NCBI GenBank assembly: GCA_005883575.1
Contig: VBFH01000022.1
Location: 62,001-126,000 of the forward strand
From: Chloroflexota bacterium
Lineage (GTDB): Bacteria > Chloroflexota > Dormibacteria > Dormibacterales > Dormibacteraceae
DNA: 64,000 nt
Direction: 5' to 3'
Part shown: positions 52,956-61,756 of the stretch, piece by piece
How the letters are laid out: every line of letters starts with the position of its first letter
How positions within the stretch are numbered: the first letter of the stretch is position 1
Translations under genes and position numbers: made by a program
Notes under the pieces: generated by a model
Seen by the model: the letters and a program-made list of their open reading frames with translations, nothing else
The model's database searches: none
What the model was told of the DNA's origin: nothing

Positions 52956-54683
52956 TTAGGCCAGCTCCTCGGGCACGTCGTCGAGCCGCTTGAAGAGCGG
53001 CTCTGGTGCGGGCAGCTTGCGTCCGGGCGTCAGGTCCGATGGTCGCCAGCGATCGACTGCCTCATAGTCGCCGGTGATCACCGTGTGCGACGCCGCGTCC
53101 TCTGCGAACTGGCGGACGATCGGTTGCGGCGCAATGACATCGTCGTATCCGAGCATGGCGTGCAACCGCTGCGACGAGAACGGCAGGAACGGCGTGAGCA
53201 TCGTCTTCAGGTTGTCAACGCAGCGCAGCGCCACGTACAGCACCGTACCGGCGCGCTGCCGGTCGGACTTGATGGTGTGCCACGGCTGCTCCGTGCCGAG
53301 GTAAACGTTCACCTTGGCCGCGATTCCCATGGCGTGCTTCAGCGCGTTCTGGAACCGTGCCTCCTGCAGCTGCTGCGCGACATCGTCGAGCGAAGTCTCC
53401 ACTTCCTCGATCAAGGTTCGATCGCCGACCGTGAGGTCACCAGGCTCCGGGACAGAGCCAAAGTTCCGGTGCGCGTTCACCAGCGTCCGATGCACCAGAT
53501 TGCCCCACGTCGCGACCAGCTCGTCGTTGTTGCGGCGGATGAATTCAGCCCAGGTGAAGTCGGTGTCCTGGTTTTCGGGACCGGCGATCATGAGGTAATA
53601 GCGAAGCGCATCCGGGTCGTAGCGCTCGAGCATGTCCCTGACGTAGACCACGTGGCCTCGGCTCGTCGACAACCGTTTGCCTTCCATGTGCAAGTGCTCG
53701 CTGGCCACGATCTCGTCCGGCAGGTGGAGTCCGCCCACGCCCAGGAGGATGGCAGGCCAGATGACGGTGTGAAACGTGATGTTGTCCTTGCCCATCGTGT
53801 AGTAGTGGCGGCTGTCGGGGTTCTCCCACCACACCCTCCACGCGTCCGGCTCGCCGCGCTGGATCGCCCACTCGATCGACGCCGACAGGTAGCCCATCAC
53901 GGCGTCGAACCAGACGTAGATCTTCTTGTGCGGGTTGTCTTCCCAGCCCGGCAGCGGCACCGGCACCCCCCAGTCGAGGTCACGGGTGATCGCGCGCGGC
54001 TTCAGCTTCGCAACAAACTCCAGTGAGTACTTGCGGACATTGGTCCGCCAGTCGTGGTGCCGCTCGATCCATGCTCGCAACTGGTCGCCGAACGCCGGCA
54101 AATCGAAGAAGAAATGCTCGGTCTCACGAAACTCGACCGGCGCGTCGCTGCCTCTCTGGTGAGGGTTGATGAGATCAATCGGGTCGAGCTGGTTGCCGCA
54201 GTTGTCGCACTGGTCACCACGCGCTTCCATGTAGCCGCAGATCGGGCATCTGCCTTCGATGTAGCGGTCTGGCAGCGTGCGTCCGGTGGCGGCATCGAAA
54301 GCACCCATCTGCTTCCGCTTGACGAGGTAGTTCTTTTCGTAGAGCTTGAGGAAGAGGTCTTGCGTCACGCGGTAGTGATTGGCGGTCGTCGTCCGCGTGA
54401 AGATGTCGTAGGTCATCCCGAGGCGCACCAGGTCGTCGACGATGAGCGCGTTGTTATGGTCGACGAACTCTTTCGGTTCGATGCCTTGCCTGTCGGCCTC
54501 GTAGGTGATGGGCGTGCCGTGCTCGTCGGTGCCGCTGGCCATCAAAACCCGCGAACCGCGCAGCCGTTCGAATCGCGCGAGCACGTCCGCGGGCACCGCG
54601 AAACCGACCACGTGGCCGATGTGGCGCGGCCCGTTCGCGTACGGCCACGCCGGAGCGATGAGCACCGTTCTTATTTCAGGCAC
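52956..54683 (-). CDS. metG: Methionyl-tRNA synthetase
   Basis: Class I synthetase that charges both initiator and elongator tRNAMet. [25 protein letters not shown] includes HIGH; four Cys in [18 protein letters not shown] form the zinc knuckle; [16 protein letters not shown] occupies the KMSKS position with the variant RLSTS. The C-terminus lacks an EMAP-like domain. GTG 54683 is chosen (575 aa); GTG 54665 would also fit. metG is followed without a gap by tatD and rsmA. Confidence 0.95.
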   Translation of the reverse strand: MPEIRTVLIAPAWPYANGPRHIGHVVGFAVPADVLARFERLRGSRVLMASGTDEHGTPITYEADRQGIEPKEFVDHNNALIVDDLVRLGMTYDIFTRTTTANHYRVTQDLFLKLYEKNYLVKRKQMGAFDAATGRTLPDRYIEGRCPICGYMEARGDQCDNCGNQLDPIDLINPHQRGSDAPVEFRETEHFFFDLPAFGDQLRAWIERHHDWRTNVRKYSLEFVAKLKPRAITRDLDWGVPVPLPGWEDNPHKKIYVWFDAVMGYLSASIEWAIQRGEPDAWRVWWENPDSRHYYTMGKDNITFHTVIWPAILLGVGGLHLPDEIVASEHLHMEGKRLSTSRGHVVYVRDMLERYDPDALRYYLMIAGPENQDTDFTWAEFIRRNNDELVATWGNLVHRTLVNAHRNFGSVPEPGDLTVGDRTLIEEVETSLDDVAQQLQEARFQNALKHAMGIAAKVNVYLGTEQPWHTIKSDRQRAGTVLYVALRCVDNLKTMLTPFLPFSSQRLHAMLGYDDVIAPQPIVRQFAEDAASHTVITGDYEAVDRWRPSDLTPGRKLPAPEPLFKRLDDVPEELA

Positions 54684-55374
54684 CGGAGATGACAAGCGTA
54701 AACTCGCCGCGCGCGCGGTCACCGAGCGCCGCCAGCACCTCCGACGCTGTTCCGCGCAGCACCTCTTCGTGCACCTTGGTCAGCTCGCGCGTCAACGTTA
54801 GGCTGCGCTCGGGCAGCGACTCGGCGATCAAACCCAGCGACTTCTGGACTCGGTACGGCGACTCGAACGCCACCGCAGGGCGCGGATCTTCGCGAAGCGA
54901 TGCCAGCAGCCGACGCATCTGGCCCGGCTTGCGCGGCAGGTAGCCGAGGAACGTGAACCCGGGTCCCCCGTACCCCGCGATGGAGAGCGCGGCGGTGATC
55001 GAGCTTGGTCCGGGGATCGGAACCACAGTGTGCCCCGCGGCCCAGGCCGCGGTGACGAGCGCCTGCCCGGGGTCGGAAAGAGTCGGCGTGCCCGCGTCGC
55101 TCACCAGGGCCACGTCGCCTTCGTCGAGGGCGGCCAGCACGCGCGGCAGGCCGCGGCGCTCGACCGGGGCGCGGTAGCTCAACAGCGGTTTGCGAATCCC
55201 ATGGCGGGCGAGCAAGCGCGAAGTCACCCTTGTGTCCTCGGCCGCGATCGCCGTCACCTCGGAGAGGACACGGAGAGACCTTGCGCTCATGTCCTCGAGA
55301 TTGCCGATCGGGGTTGCGACTACATAGAGCCGGCTCGTCTCTGCGCTCCCGGCCTTCGGCCGACCTCCCCACAC
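54676..55374 (-). CDS. rsmI: 16S rRNA (cytidine-1402-2'-O)-methyltransferase RsmI
   Basis: RsmI methylates the ribose of C1402 in 16S r[51 protein letters not shown] and GFLPRKPG-like [16 protein letters not shown] mark the tetrapyrrole-methylase fold; [11 protein letters not shown] follows. At 232 aa it ends at the fold and lacks the C-terminal extension of E. coli RsmI (286 aa). The first 15 residues ([13 protein letters not shown]) are encoded by palindromic repeat copy C; GTG 55374 is the most upstream start. Confidence 0.93.
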   Translation of the reverse strand: MWGGRPKAGSAETSRLYVVATPIGNLEDMSARSLRVLSEVTAIAAEDTRVTSRLLARHGIRKPLLSYRAPVERRGLPRVLAALDEGDVALVSDAGTPTLSDPGQALVTAAWAAGHTVVPIPGPSSITAALSIAGYGGPGFTFLGYLPRKPGQMRRLLASLREDPRPAVAFESPYRVQKSLGLIAESLPERSLTLTRELTKVHEEVLRGTASEVLAALGDRARGEFTLVISGA

Positions 55375-55392
55375 CGCGGGGGGGAGACGTTC
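55341..55392 (-). repeat. GGGGAGG palindromic repeat, copy C (rsmI start)
   Basis: Minus strand CTCCCC-CCGCGGTGT-GGGGAGG followed by TCGGCCGAAGGCCGGGAG. It contains the rsmI GTG and encodes its N-terminal residues. It shares the palindrome and the GCCGAAGG block with copies A and B. Confidence 0.6.
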
Positions 55393-55404
55393 CTCAAAGC
55401 TCGA

Positions 55405-58113
55405 TCAATCTCCTTCGAGCCAGGCGACCACCCGGTCCGCCACCTCCCCGCCCGGGCCGACGTACCGCGACGCCGGCGGCAGCACGTCGAGGAAGGCCTG
55501 GCCGTAATCCCTGCCGAGGATCCGGCTGTCGAGGATGACGACGGCGCCGCGATCAGTGGAGCGGCGGATGAGGCGGCCGAAACCCTGCTTGAGCCGAAGC
55601 GCCGCCTGCGGCAGCGCGAGCTGCGAGAACGGGTCGCGCACCTGCTCGGCCCGGGCCGCGTAGATAGGGTCGGTGGGGACTGGAAACGGCAGGCGCACCA
55701 CGATGACGCAGCTCAGTCGCTCTCCAGGGATGTCGATTCCCTCCCAGAAGGTCGATGTTCCGAGCAGGAGCGGCCGCTCCGCCTCCTCGAACGACTTGAG
55801 AAGCTGGCGGCGCTGGCCATCGATGCCCTGGCCGAGGATCAGCACCTCGTCGAGGTCGACCCGCTGCTTCAGCGCCGTGTGCACGTCGCGGAGCTGGCGG
55901 TGCGAGGTGAACAGCGCCAGCGTCCGTCCGCCGGCGCGCCTGGCCACCGCCGCGACCAGCTCCTCGACCGAGGCGTCGAACATCTCGTGCTCCGGCAGCG
56001 GGAGGTCGGTCGGCAGGCAGACAAGCGCCTGATGGTAGAAGTCGAAGGGCGATGGCAGGATCATCTCCTCGATCTCCGGGCCGAGGCCGACGCGCGAGCT
56101 GAAGTACTCGAACGTCCCGCCCACCGCGAGCGTCGCGGACGTGAACACGGTGGACCGCCGCTCTGCGTAAACGCGGTCCCGCAGCAGCGACCCCACGTTG
56201 ATCGGCGCGGCGCGAAGCAGCAAGTTCTCCGCCCGCGAAACCTGGCTGAACCAGTAGACGCGGTTGGGGTCTGGGCGCAGCAAGGCCTCCTCGATCACGC
56301 CCAAAGCTGTCTCGAGCCTGCCACGGATCATCTCGAGCTCGCGGATGCCTTGATCCGGCTCCTCGCCGCCAAGCCATTCGCGTACACCGGCCACCGCGCT
56401 CCGCAGCGACAGGTCGAGCACGCTCAAGGCGGTGGCTGCGTTTTCGCCCGCGAGCCGGATGTCGGGCCAGCCCGCGTCCTCGCGCAGCCCAGGCGTGATC
56501 CGGAGCGACTCCTCTCTGCGCTCGGCCTCGCCGAGGCGCGCCGCGACCCAACCGTCCGCGAGCCGGAAGAGCTCCCGAACGCGATCCGCCGCCGTGACGG
56601 CCTGCGGTACGGCGGCGACGAACGCATCCTCGGAGGCACCCAGGTGAGGCTGTAGCTGGAGCTCCGAGAGCAGCCCACCGGAGAGCCGTTCCAGCAGCGC
56701 CACCACCCCGGGTCCGTCCACCTCCTGCCGCAGACCACGGGTGGCCGCTTCTTCGAGGTGGTGCGCCTCGTCGATCACGAGGTGGTCGTATTCCGGCAGC
56801 AGGCCGCCTCCAACCTCGGCGTCGGCGAGGAGCAGGGCGTGGTTTACGACGACGAGGTCGGCGGTCTCGGCTTCGGCCCGGGCGCGGTGGACGTAGCAGT
56901 CCTCTTTCGTGCAGTGAATCCCGACGCAGTCGAGCGGATCGCTTGCGATGCGCGTCCACCACACCTCCTCGCGGCCATAGAGGCGCAGCTCGGAGCGATC
57001 CCCGCTCTCGGTCGTGTGCAGCCAGGTGAGGATCTTCAGCTTGAACATGAGCTCGTCGGCGTCCTTGCAGGGATCGACCAGGTAGCGGCGCCAGCGTCGC
57101 AGGGAGACATAGTTGGAGCGTCCCTTGAGCAGGCAAGCCTTGAAGTCCCAGGGCAGCCACTCGCGCAGGCCCGGCAGATCTTTGACCATCAGCTGCTCCT
57201 GGAGCGTGTGCGTGTTGGTCGAGACCACCACCCTCTCTCGATGGCCGACGGCCCGGGCGATCGAGGGCACCAGGTAGGCCAGGCTCTTGCCCGTGCCGGT
57301 GCCCGCCTCGACGACCAGCGACCCACCGCGTGCCTGGATCTGGGCTACGGCGAGGAGCATCTGCAGCTGCGGCTCGCGGTGCTCGTAACCCGGCAGCAGG
57401 TCGGCAAGCGGCCCCTCCGGCCCGAGCAGCCCGGCGAGGGCGGCCGGATCGTCGGGGGGCTTCTCCGCCGATCGACCTCGTCCGGCGGAGTCCAGCCGGA
57501 CCGCGGTCGCCGGCTCCGGGTTGGGGTTCGGCGCGGTCAGCGCATCGGCGAAGAAGCGGGCGACGGGCCACTGGTAGGGGGCCACGAGGGCGAGCATGGA
57601 TTCCTTCAGGCCTTCGTCGAGCGCGGCCGCCTCCTCCCGCAGTCGGAGGAGGAGCTGGCGCGTCGCGTCGGCGTCGTCCAGGGCCCGGTGAGGCCTGGGT
57701 TGGGTGAAGCCCATCTCGGTCGAGAGCAGGGGCAGGCTGTGGCTCACCGCCGCGGGCAGGAGGATCCGCGCGATGTCGAGCGTGTCCAGGATCTGCAGGG
57801 AGGGATCCCACAGACCGGCGGCCTCCAGGAACTCGACGTCAAGGCGGGCTCCGTGGCCGACCGGTTGGCGGCCGCGCAGGAAATCGGCCAGGTCGCGAAG
57901 GGCTGCGCCAGGGCTGGAGGCTCCCCGCAGCTCGTCTTGTTTGATCCCGGTCAGACGCAGCACGGCGTCCGGCACGGCCCGGCCGGGATCGACCAGCTGC
58001 TCGAGCGTTGAGGTCACCTGGTCGGGCGTGAAGGCGACGGCGCCGATTTCGATGACTCGGTCTCGGGCCGGGTCGAGACCCGTGGTCTCGAGGTCCAGGG
58101 CTGCGTACTCCAC
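55405..58113 (-). CDS. dinG: DnaQ-type exonuclease fused to DinG-family helicase
   Basis: Residues 1 to about 175 form a DEDDh exonuclease (AALDLETTGLDPARDRVIEIG, HGARLDVEFLEAAG, HRALDDADAT). The remainder is an XPD/DinG SF2 helicase with VEAGTGTGKSLAYLVPS (Walker A), LVIDEAHHLEEAA (DEAH box), STFWEGIDIPG and the C-terminal GFGRLIRRSTDRG. Fe-S ligands are incomplete: GRSNYVS has Ser where the first Cys is expected, but three Cys remain in DCVGIHCTKEDC. The track ORF starts at 58827 because of a long open antiphase; GTG 58113 (VEYAALDLETTG) gives 902 aa and follows a perfect hairpin. Confidence 0.92.
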   Translation of the reverse strand: MEYAALDLETTGLDPARDRVIEIGAVAFTPDQVTSTLEQLVDPGRAVPDAVLRLTGIKQDELRGASSPGAALRDLADFLRGRQPVGHGARLDVEFLEAAGLWDPSLQILDTLDIARILLPAAVSHSLPLLSTEMGFTQPRPHRALDDADATRQLLLRLREEAAALDEGLKESMLALVAPYQWPVARFFADALTAPNPNPEPATAVRLDSAGRGRSAEKPPDDPAALAGLLGPEGPLADLLPGYEHREPQLQMLLAVAQIQARGGSLVVEAGTGTGKSLAYLVPSIARAVGHRERVVVSTNTHTLQEQLMVKDLPGLREWLPWDFKACLLKGRSNYVSLRRWRRYLVDPCKDADELMFKLKILTWLHTTESGDRSELRLYGREEVWWTRIASDPLDCVGIHCTKEDCYVHRARAEAETADLVVVNHALLLADAEVGGGLLPEYDHLVIDEAHHLEEAATRGLRQEVDGPGVVALLERLSGGLLSELQLQPHLGASEDAFVAAVPQAVTAADRVRELFRLADGWVAARLGEAERREESLRITPGLREDAGWPDIRLAGENAATALSVLDLSLRSAVAGVREWLGGEEPDQGIRELEMIRGRLETALGVIEEALLRPDPNRVYWFSQVSRAENLLLRAAPINVGSLLRDRVYAERRSTVFTSATLAVGGTFEYFSSRVGLGPEIEEMILPSPFDFYHQALVCLPTDLPLPEHEMFDASVEELVAAVARRAGGRTLALFTSHRQLRDVHTALKQRVDLDEVLILGQGIDGQRRQLLKSFEEAERPLLLGTSTFWEGIDIPGERLSCVIVVRLPFPVPTDPIYAARAEQVRDPFSQLALPQAALRLKQGFGRLIRRSTDRGAVVILDSRILGRDYGQAFLDVLPPASRYVGPGGEVADRVVAWLEGD

Positions 58114-58117
58114 GTGC

Positions 58118-58146
58118 GTAGGGGGAACCCTCCAGGTTCCCCCTAC
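58118..58146 (-). promoter_or_regulatory. 12-bp perfect hairpin directly before dinG, loop TGGAG
   Basis: GTAGGGGGAACC-TGGAG-GGTTCCCCCTAC: a perfect 12-bp stem whose 5-nt loop is the only Shine-Dalgarno-like sequence near the dinG GTG (four nt past the stem). Such presentation could make translation structure-dependent. Confidence 0.6.
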
Positions 58147-58364
58147 GTCGCGGCGCTCAACGGCCGGTCGCGGTAGATCACCATCCAAGGCTAGACCGGC
58201 CGGATTCGCGCCGCTAACCCCTTCCGGAGAGGTTGGGATTTTCGGAATGTCTCCGCTCACGACGATTGGGCGACCTGAAGACCTGGTCGCGGCCAGGGGC
58301 AGCCTGGCCGCCAAGGCGATGACGGGGGTTTCCCAAATACGGTCGGAATGTGAGTACCGAAATG
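58147..58364. other. Divergent intergenic region between dinG and the AAA+ ATPase
   Basis: About 220 nt without coding sequence that I can support. It contains TCGGAATGT (58234), TCGGAATGT (58344) and CCGAAATGT (58357), three near-identical 9-mers leading up to the ATPase start, and CGGT...ACCG flanking the last two. They may be operator half-sites. No strong -35 was found. Confidence 0.4.
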
Positions 58365-58370
58365 TAATAT
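58365..58370 (+). promoter_or_regulatory. -10-like hexamer TAATAT before the AAA+ ATPase
   Basis: TAATAT ends 10 nt before the ATG at 58381 and no Shine-Dalgarno precedes that ATG. This geometry is typical of leaderless transcripts in which transcription starts at or next to the initiation codon. Confidence 0.5.
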
Positions 58371-58380
58371 GTGCGCCCGA

Positions 58381-59691
58381 ATGGTAACCGGGGCGATCGA
58401 GGCTCCCAAGCGACTGGAAGACCTTCACGTCAGGCGTGACCTGGTCGCCAGCCTTCTGCTCCGCACCCTGGCCTTCGCCGACCAGCTGACCGGTGCTGCC
58501 CTCGAGCAGCGCCTGGGCCTTCCCTTCGAAACCTTCTCCCCGTTGATCGATGAGTTCGAGAAGAACCAGCTCATGGACACCCGTGGCGTTTCCAACGACC
58601 CAGGCATGGAGGGTCGCCCCTACCCCGTCAAGATGAACTACGCCATCTCCGGCGCCGGCCGCCAGCGCGCGGCCGAGATGTCGGCGGTACAGACGCGCTA
58701 CCTCGGACCGTGCCCTGTCAACTTCGAGGACTACCTGGCGCTCATCCGCTCGCAGGTCACGGGCAAATCGCCGGTGACCGACGCGCAGCTCAAGAAAGCA
58801 CTCGGTGAGCTGGAGCTGGAGCAGCATGTCATCGACCAGATCGGCGGCGCCATGGTGTCACGGGCCTCGCTGTTTATCTTCGGCGCCCCCGGCAACGGCA
58901 AGAGCACGATCACCGAGCGCATGGCGCTGTTGATGGGCGCCCCGATCGAGATCCCGCACGCGGTCGCGATCGGCGACGAGATCGTCCGCGTGATCGACCC
59001 CGTCTACCACAAGATCGCCGAGGGCGAGCAGCCGATCGACCGCCGCCTCGTCAGGGTTGAGCGTCCGGTCGTGACTGCGGGGGGCGAGCTCAAGCTGCAG
59101 CAGCTCGACCTCACCTACGACCTTCAGAACCGCTACTACGAGGCGCCGCTTCAGTGGAAGGCGAACGCCGGCGTGTTCGTGATCGACGACTTCGGCCGCC
59201 AGGAGGTGCCTCCGATGCGTCTCCTCAACCGCTTCATCGTGCCGATGGAGAAGAAGATCGACTACCTCGACCTGTCGGCGTCCGGCCGCAAGATCGAGCT
59301 CCCTTTCGTATGCCAGGTCGTCTTCTCGACCAACCTCTCGCCGACCGAGCTGGTCGACGAGGCATTCCTCCGGCGCATGGCTTACAAGATCGGCATCGGC
59401 AACCCGTCGCCCGAGGCCTTCGGGCGCATCCTCCGCTACGAGTGCGACCGCCAGGGCGTGCCCTGGGACGAGAAGGCGATCGGTTACCTGCTCAACAACC
59501 TCTACGGGAAAAAGCCCCTGCGCGGTTCGCATCCGCGGGCGCTGATCGCACGCCTGGTCGACCTTGCGAACTACAGACAGCAGCCGCCACGGCTGACGCC
59601 GCAATCGTTGAAGGAGGCGTTCGACGCCTGTTTCAACCCCGCGCTCGGAAGCCTGGTCGAGGACGACTGGGCGCGCCCGGCGATCGGCTAG
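58381..59691 (+). CDS. AAA+ ATPase with N-terminal winged-helix-like domain
   Basis: A 436-aa protein. Residues 15-100 look like a helix-turn-helix module (LLRTLAFADQLTGAALEQRLGLPFETFSPLIDEFEKNQLM). The ATPase follows with FIFGAPGNGKSTITERMA (Walker A), AGVFVIDDFGRQEVPPM (Walker B) and VVFSTNLSPTELVDEAFLRRMAYKIGIG (sensor 1/Arg finger), and a small C-terminal lid domain. Similar ATPases occur near pilus/secretion and regulatory loci in Actinobacteria and Chloroflexi, but I recognise no named family. The upstream ATG at 58369 overlaps the TAATAT box, so I use ATG 58381. Confidence 0.85.
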   Translation: MVTGAIEAPKRLEDLHVRRDLVASLLLRTLAFADQLTGAALEQRLGLPFETFSPLIDEFEKNQLMDTRGVSNDPGMEGRPYPVKMNYAISGAGRQRAAEMSAVQTRYLGPCPVNFEDYLALIRSQVTGKSPVTDAQLKKALGELELEQHVIDQIGGAMVSRASLFIFGAPGNGKSTITERMALLMGAPIEIPHAVAIGDEIVRVIDPVYHKIAEGEQPIDRRLVRVERPVVTAGGELKLQQLDLTYDLQNRYYEAPLQWKANAGVFVIDDFGRQEVPPMRLLNRFIVPMEKKIDYLDLSASGRKIELPFVCQVVFSTNLSPTELVDEAFLRRMAYKIGIGNPSPEAFGRILRYECDRQGVPWDEKAIGYLLNNLYGKKPLRGSHPRALIARLVDLANYRQQPPRLTPQSLKEAFDACFNPALGSLVEDDWARPAIG

Positions 59692-59695
59692 TCCC

Positions 59696-60376
59696 CTACA
59701 CCGGTCGAGTCACACCCGCCAGGCGCCGGCGCCATCCATCCAGATCGCTGTACCTCCCTCGCTTCTCTGCCGGCAGGATCTCGGCGATCGCCAGCATGAT
59801 CGCGTCCGAAGCCTCCTCGTGTGAGACACGTTCGCCGCTATCACGGCGCTGCAGCACCACAAACGGCTTCCCAAACCGGGCGCGTACAGGAACCCGACGA
59901 GGCCACAGCTTGCCTTTGGGCAGGCACTCGCGCGTGCCCGTGAGCGCCGCGGGCAGGACCGGACAGCCCGCCTTCTGAGCGATAAACCCGGCCCCGGGCT
60001 CGGGTGAGCTGAGGACGCCCGCCTCCACGCGCGTCCCTTCCGGGTACATGACAAGCGCGTGGCCGGCTTTCAAAAGGTCGAATGACCTGCGCAAGGCCTC
60101 CCGGTCGGCCGTGTGCCGGACGACCGGAAAGGCGTGATAGGCCGTGAAGAGCCAGCGCATCCAGCCCTTTCGAAAGTACTCGGACTTCGCCATGCTCCAG
60201 ACGTCGAGGCGCGGCAGAAACGCGGGCACCATCGGTGGATCGAGCGTGCCGAAGTGATTGGGACAGACCACCAGGGCTCCGTGGCGAGGCACGTTCTCGA
60301 GGCCCTCGACCCTGAACAAGCCGTAAAGGTAGGAGCGAGTCATGAAGCGCATGAAGCCGCGCAGAAAGCGGTACAT
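59696..60376 (-). CDS. plsC: 1-acyl-sn-glycerol-3-phosphate acyltransferase
   Basis: PlsC acylates lysophosphatidic acid to phosphatidic acid. ALVVCPNHFGTLDPPMVPAF contains NHxxxxD (NHFGTLD), and ALVMYPEGTRVEAG contains the EGTR substrate motif; AALTGTRECLPKGK follows. It is 226 aa with a hydrophobic N-terminus. Its ATG shares a base with the cmk stop (TGATG). cmk-plsC pairing is common in Gram-positive bacteria. Confidence 0.93.
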   Translation of the reverse strand: MYRFLRGFMRFMTRSYLYGLFRVEGLENVPRHGALVVCPNHFGTLDPPMVPAFLPRLDVWSMAKSEYFRKGWMRWLFTAYHAFPVVRHTADREALRRSFDLLKAGHALVMYPEGTRVEAGVLSSPEPGAGFIAQKAGCPVLPAALTGTRECLPKGKLWPRRVPVRARFGKPFVVLQRRDSGERVSHEEASDAIMLAIAEILPAEKRGRYSDLDGWRRRLAGVTRPV

Positions 60377-61020
60377 CAGGCGCGCGCGCGCACCTTCTGG
60401 ACGATCCGATCAACCACCTCGTCGAGGTCAATGTGGTCGGTGTCGATGATGGTCGCGTCAGGCGCCGGCTTCAGCGGAGCGATCGGGCGCTCCGAGTCGA
60501 CGCGGTCGCGCATCTCGACCTCCTTGCGCATCGCCTCCTCGTCTACGCGCTCACCGCGCTTCTCGTACTGCGCAGCGCGCCGCCGCACCTTCTCATCGAG
60601 GCTTGCGACCAGGAAGAACTTGTGGTCCGCGTCGGGAAACACCACAGTGCCGATGTCACGTCCGGCCATGACCACACCCGAATGGGCCATCTCGCGCTGC
60701 TGATCCACCAGCGCCTTGCGCACGCCGGGAATCGCGGAGATCACCGGGAGGGCGTCGGCGTAGTCGGTGTCGTAGATCCCCTCGGTCAGCTCCACACCAT
60801 CCGCCCACACACGTTCGCCGTCGATGCGCATCTTGGTCCCCTCCGCAAGCCTTGTCACCGCGTCGCCGTCCCGAGGGTCGACACCACGCTGCCCCGCCAG
60901 TCGCGTCACCGCCCGATACATGAGTCCGCTGTCGATGAATGGAAGTCCGAGCTTCTCGGCCACGCGCCGCCCTACCGCGGACTTGCCGGAAGCAACACCA
61001 CCGTCGATGGTGACGATCAA
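60376..61020 (-). CDS. cmk: Cytidylate kinase
   Basis: Cmk phosphorylates CMP and dCMP. TIDGGVASGKSAVGRRVAEKLG is the P-loop, FIDSGLMYRAVTRLA the CMP-binding region, and GRDIGTVVFPDADHKFFLVASLDEKVRRRA the conserved GRDIGT/lid. It is 214 aa. It starts at TTG 61020, overlapping the rluB stop (TTGA). Confidence 0.95.
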   Translation of the reverse strand: MIVTIDGGVASGKSAVGRRVAEKLGLPFIDSGLMYRAVTRLAGQRGVDPRDGDAVTRLAEGTKMRIDGERVWADGVELTEGIYDTDYADALPVISAIPGVRKALVDQQREMAHSGVVMAGRDIGTVVFPDADHKFFLVASLDEKVRRRAAQYEKRGERVDEEAMRKEVEMRDRVDSERPIAPLKPAPDATIIDTDHIDLDEVVDRIVQKVRARA

Positions 61021-61748
61021 CGTTCGTCGAGACCTGTCGCCCGGCGCAGCGCTGCCACCTCAGCGGGTGCGAGGCGCCGCCAGCCGGAAATCTTCAGACG
61101 GCCCAACCTGAGCGGCCCGAAGGCCGTGCGCTTCAGCGCCACGGTCTTGTGCCCGACCGCCTCCAGCATTCGCCGCACCTGCCGGTGCCTTCCCTCGCGG
61201 ATCACAACTCGGAGGTCGGCGCGGCCCGCATCCCGAGATCCCGTCGTGACTCGCACAACGTCCACCTCCGCTGGCGCGGTCATCCCGTCTTCCAGCTTCA
61301 CGCCGTGACGCAGGGCCTCAAGGTCTCGGATGCTGGGAACGCCCGCGACTGTCACCACATACTCCTTGGCGACCTTGTAGCGAGGATGCGTGAGCCGGTA
61401 CGCAAGGTCGCCGTCATCGGTGAGGACGAGCAGGCCGGTGCTGTCGGCATCGAGCCGCCCCACCGGAAAGAGGCGGTGTCCGTGCTTGCCCTCCTCCCCG
61501 ACGATGTCGAGAACCGTGCTTCGCGCCGCCTCGTCTTTGGCGGTTGTGATCACGCCGAGCGGCTTGTTGAGCATCAGGTAGCGATGAGCGGAGGGCGGCT
61601 TGACCACGCGACCGTCAACCGTGACGGCGTCGCGGTCGGGGTCGATCAGCAGACCGGTTGCGGGAGGTGGCACGCCGTTGACGCGAACCGAGCCGGATGC
61701 GATGAGCGCGTCGGCGGCGCGGCGGCTGGCCACGCCGGAGCGCGCCAA
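61017..61748 (-). CDS. rluB: 23S rRNA/16S rRNA pseudouridine synthase (RluB/RsuA family)
   Basis: Large-subunit pseudouridine synthase, S4-domain type. LNKPLGVITTAKDE, PVGRLDADSTGLLVLTDDGDLAYRLTHP with the catalytic Asp, and REGRHRQVRRMLEAVGHKTVALKR are typical. The S4 domain begins MARSGVASRRAADALI at TTG 61748, yet the codons upstream read RLNRF, which completes the usual RLxRFLARAGVASRR. Translation may therefore begin upstream at a non-standard codon. It lies in scpA-scpB-rluB-cmk-plsC, the classic order. Confidence 0.93.
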   Translation of the reverse strand: MARSGVASRRAADALIASGSVRVNGVPPPATGLLIDPDRDAVTVDGRVVKPPSAHRYLMLNKPLGVITTAKDEAARSTVLDIVGEEGKHGHRLFPVGRLDADSTGLLVLTDDGDLAYRLTHPRYKVAKEYVVTVAGVPSIRDLEALRHGVKLEDGMTAPAEVDVVRVTTGSRDAGRADLRVVIREGRHRQVRRMLEAVGHKTVALKRTAFGPLRLGRLKISGWRRLAPAEVAALRRATGLDER

Positions 61749-61756
61749 GAATCGAT

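Noticed and set aside
52956-52958. MetG-TatD fusion by stop-codon read-through
   Set aside because: The frame is continuous across TAA, but TAA is the least leaky stop and GAGGAG precedes ATC at proper spacing. Kept only as an alternative in the tatD finding.
58114-58827. N-terminal extension of the dinG ORF to 58827 (1140 aa)
   Set aside because: The extra 238 residues run through the intergenic region and antisense to the AAA+ ATPase. The conserved exonuclease begins right at GTG 58113.
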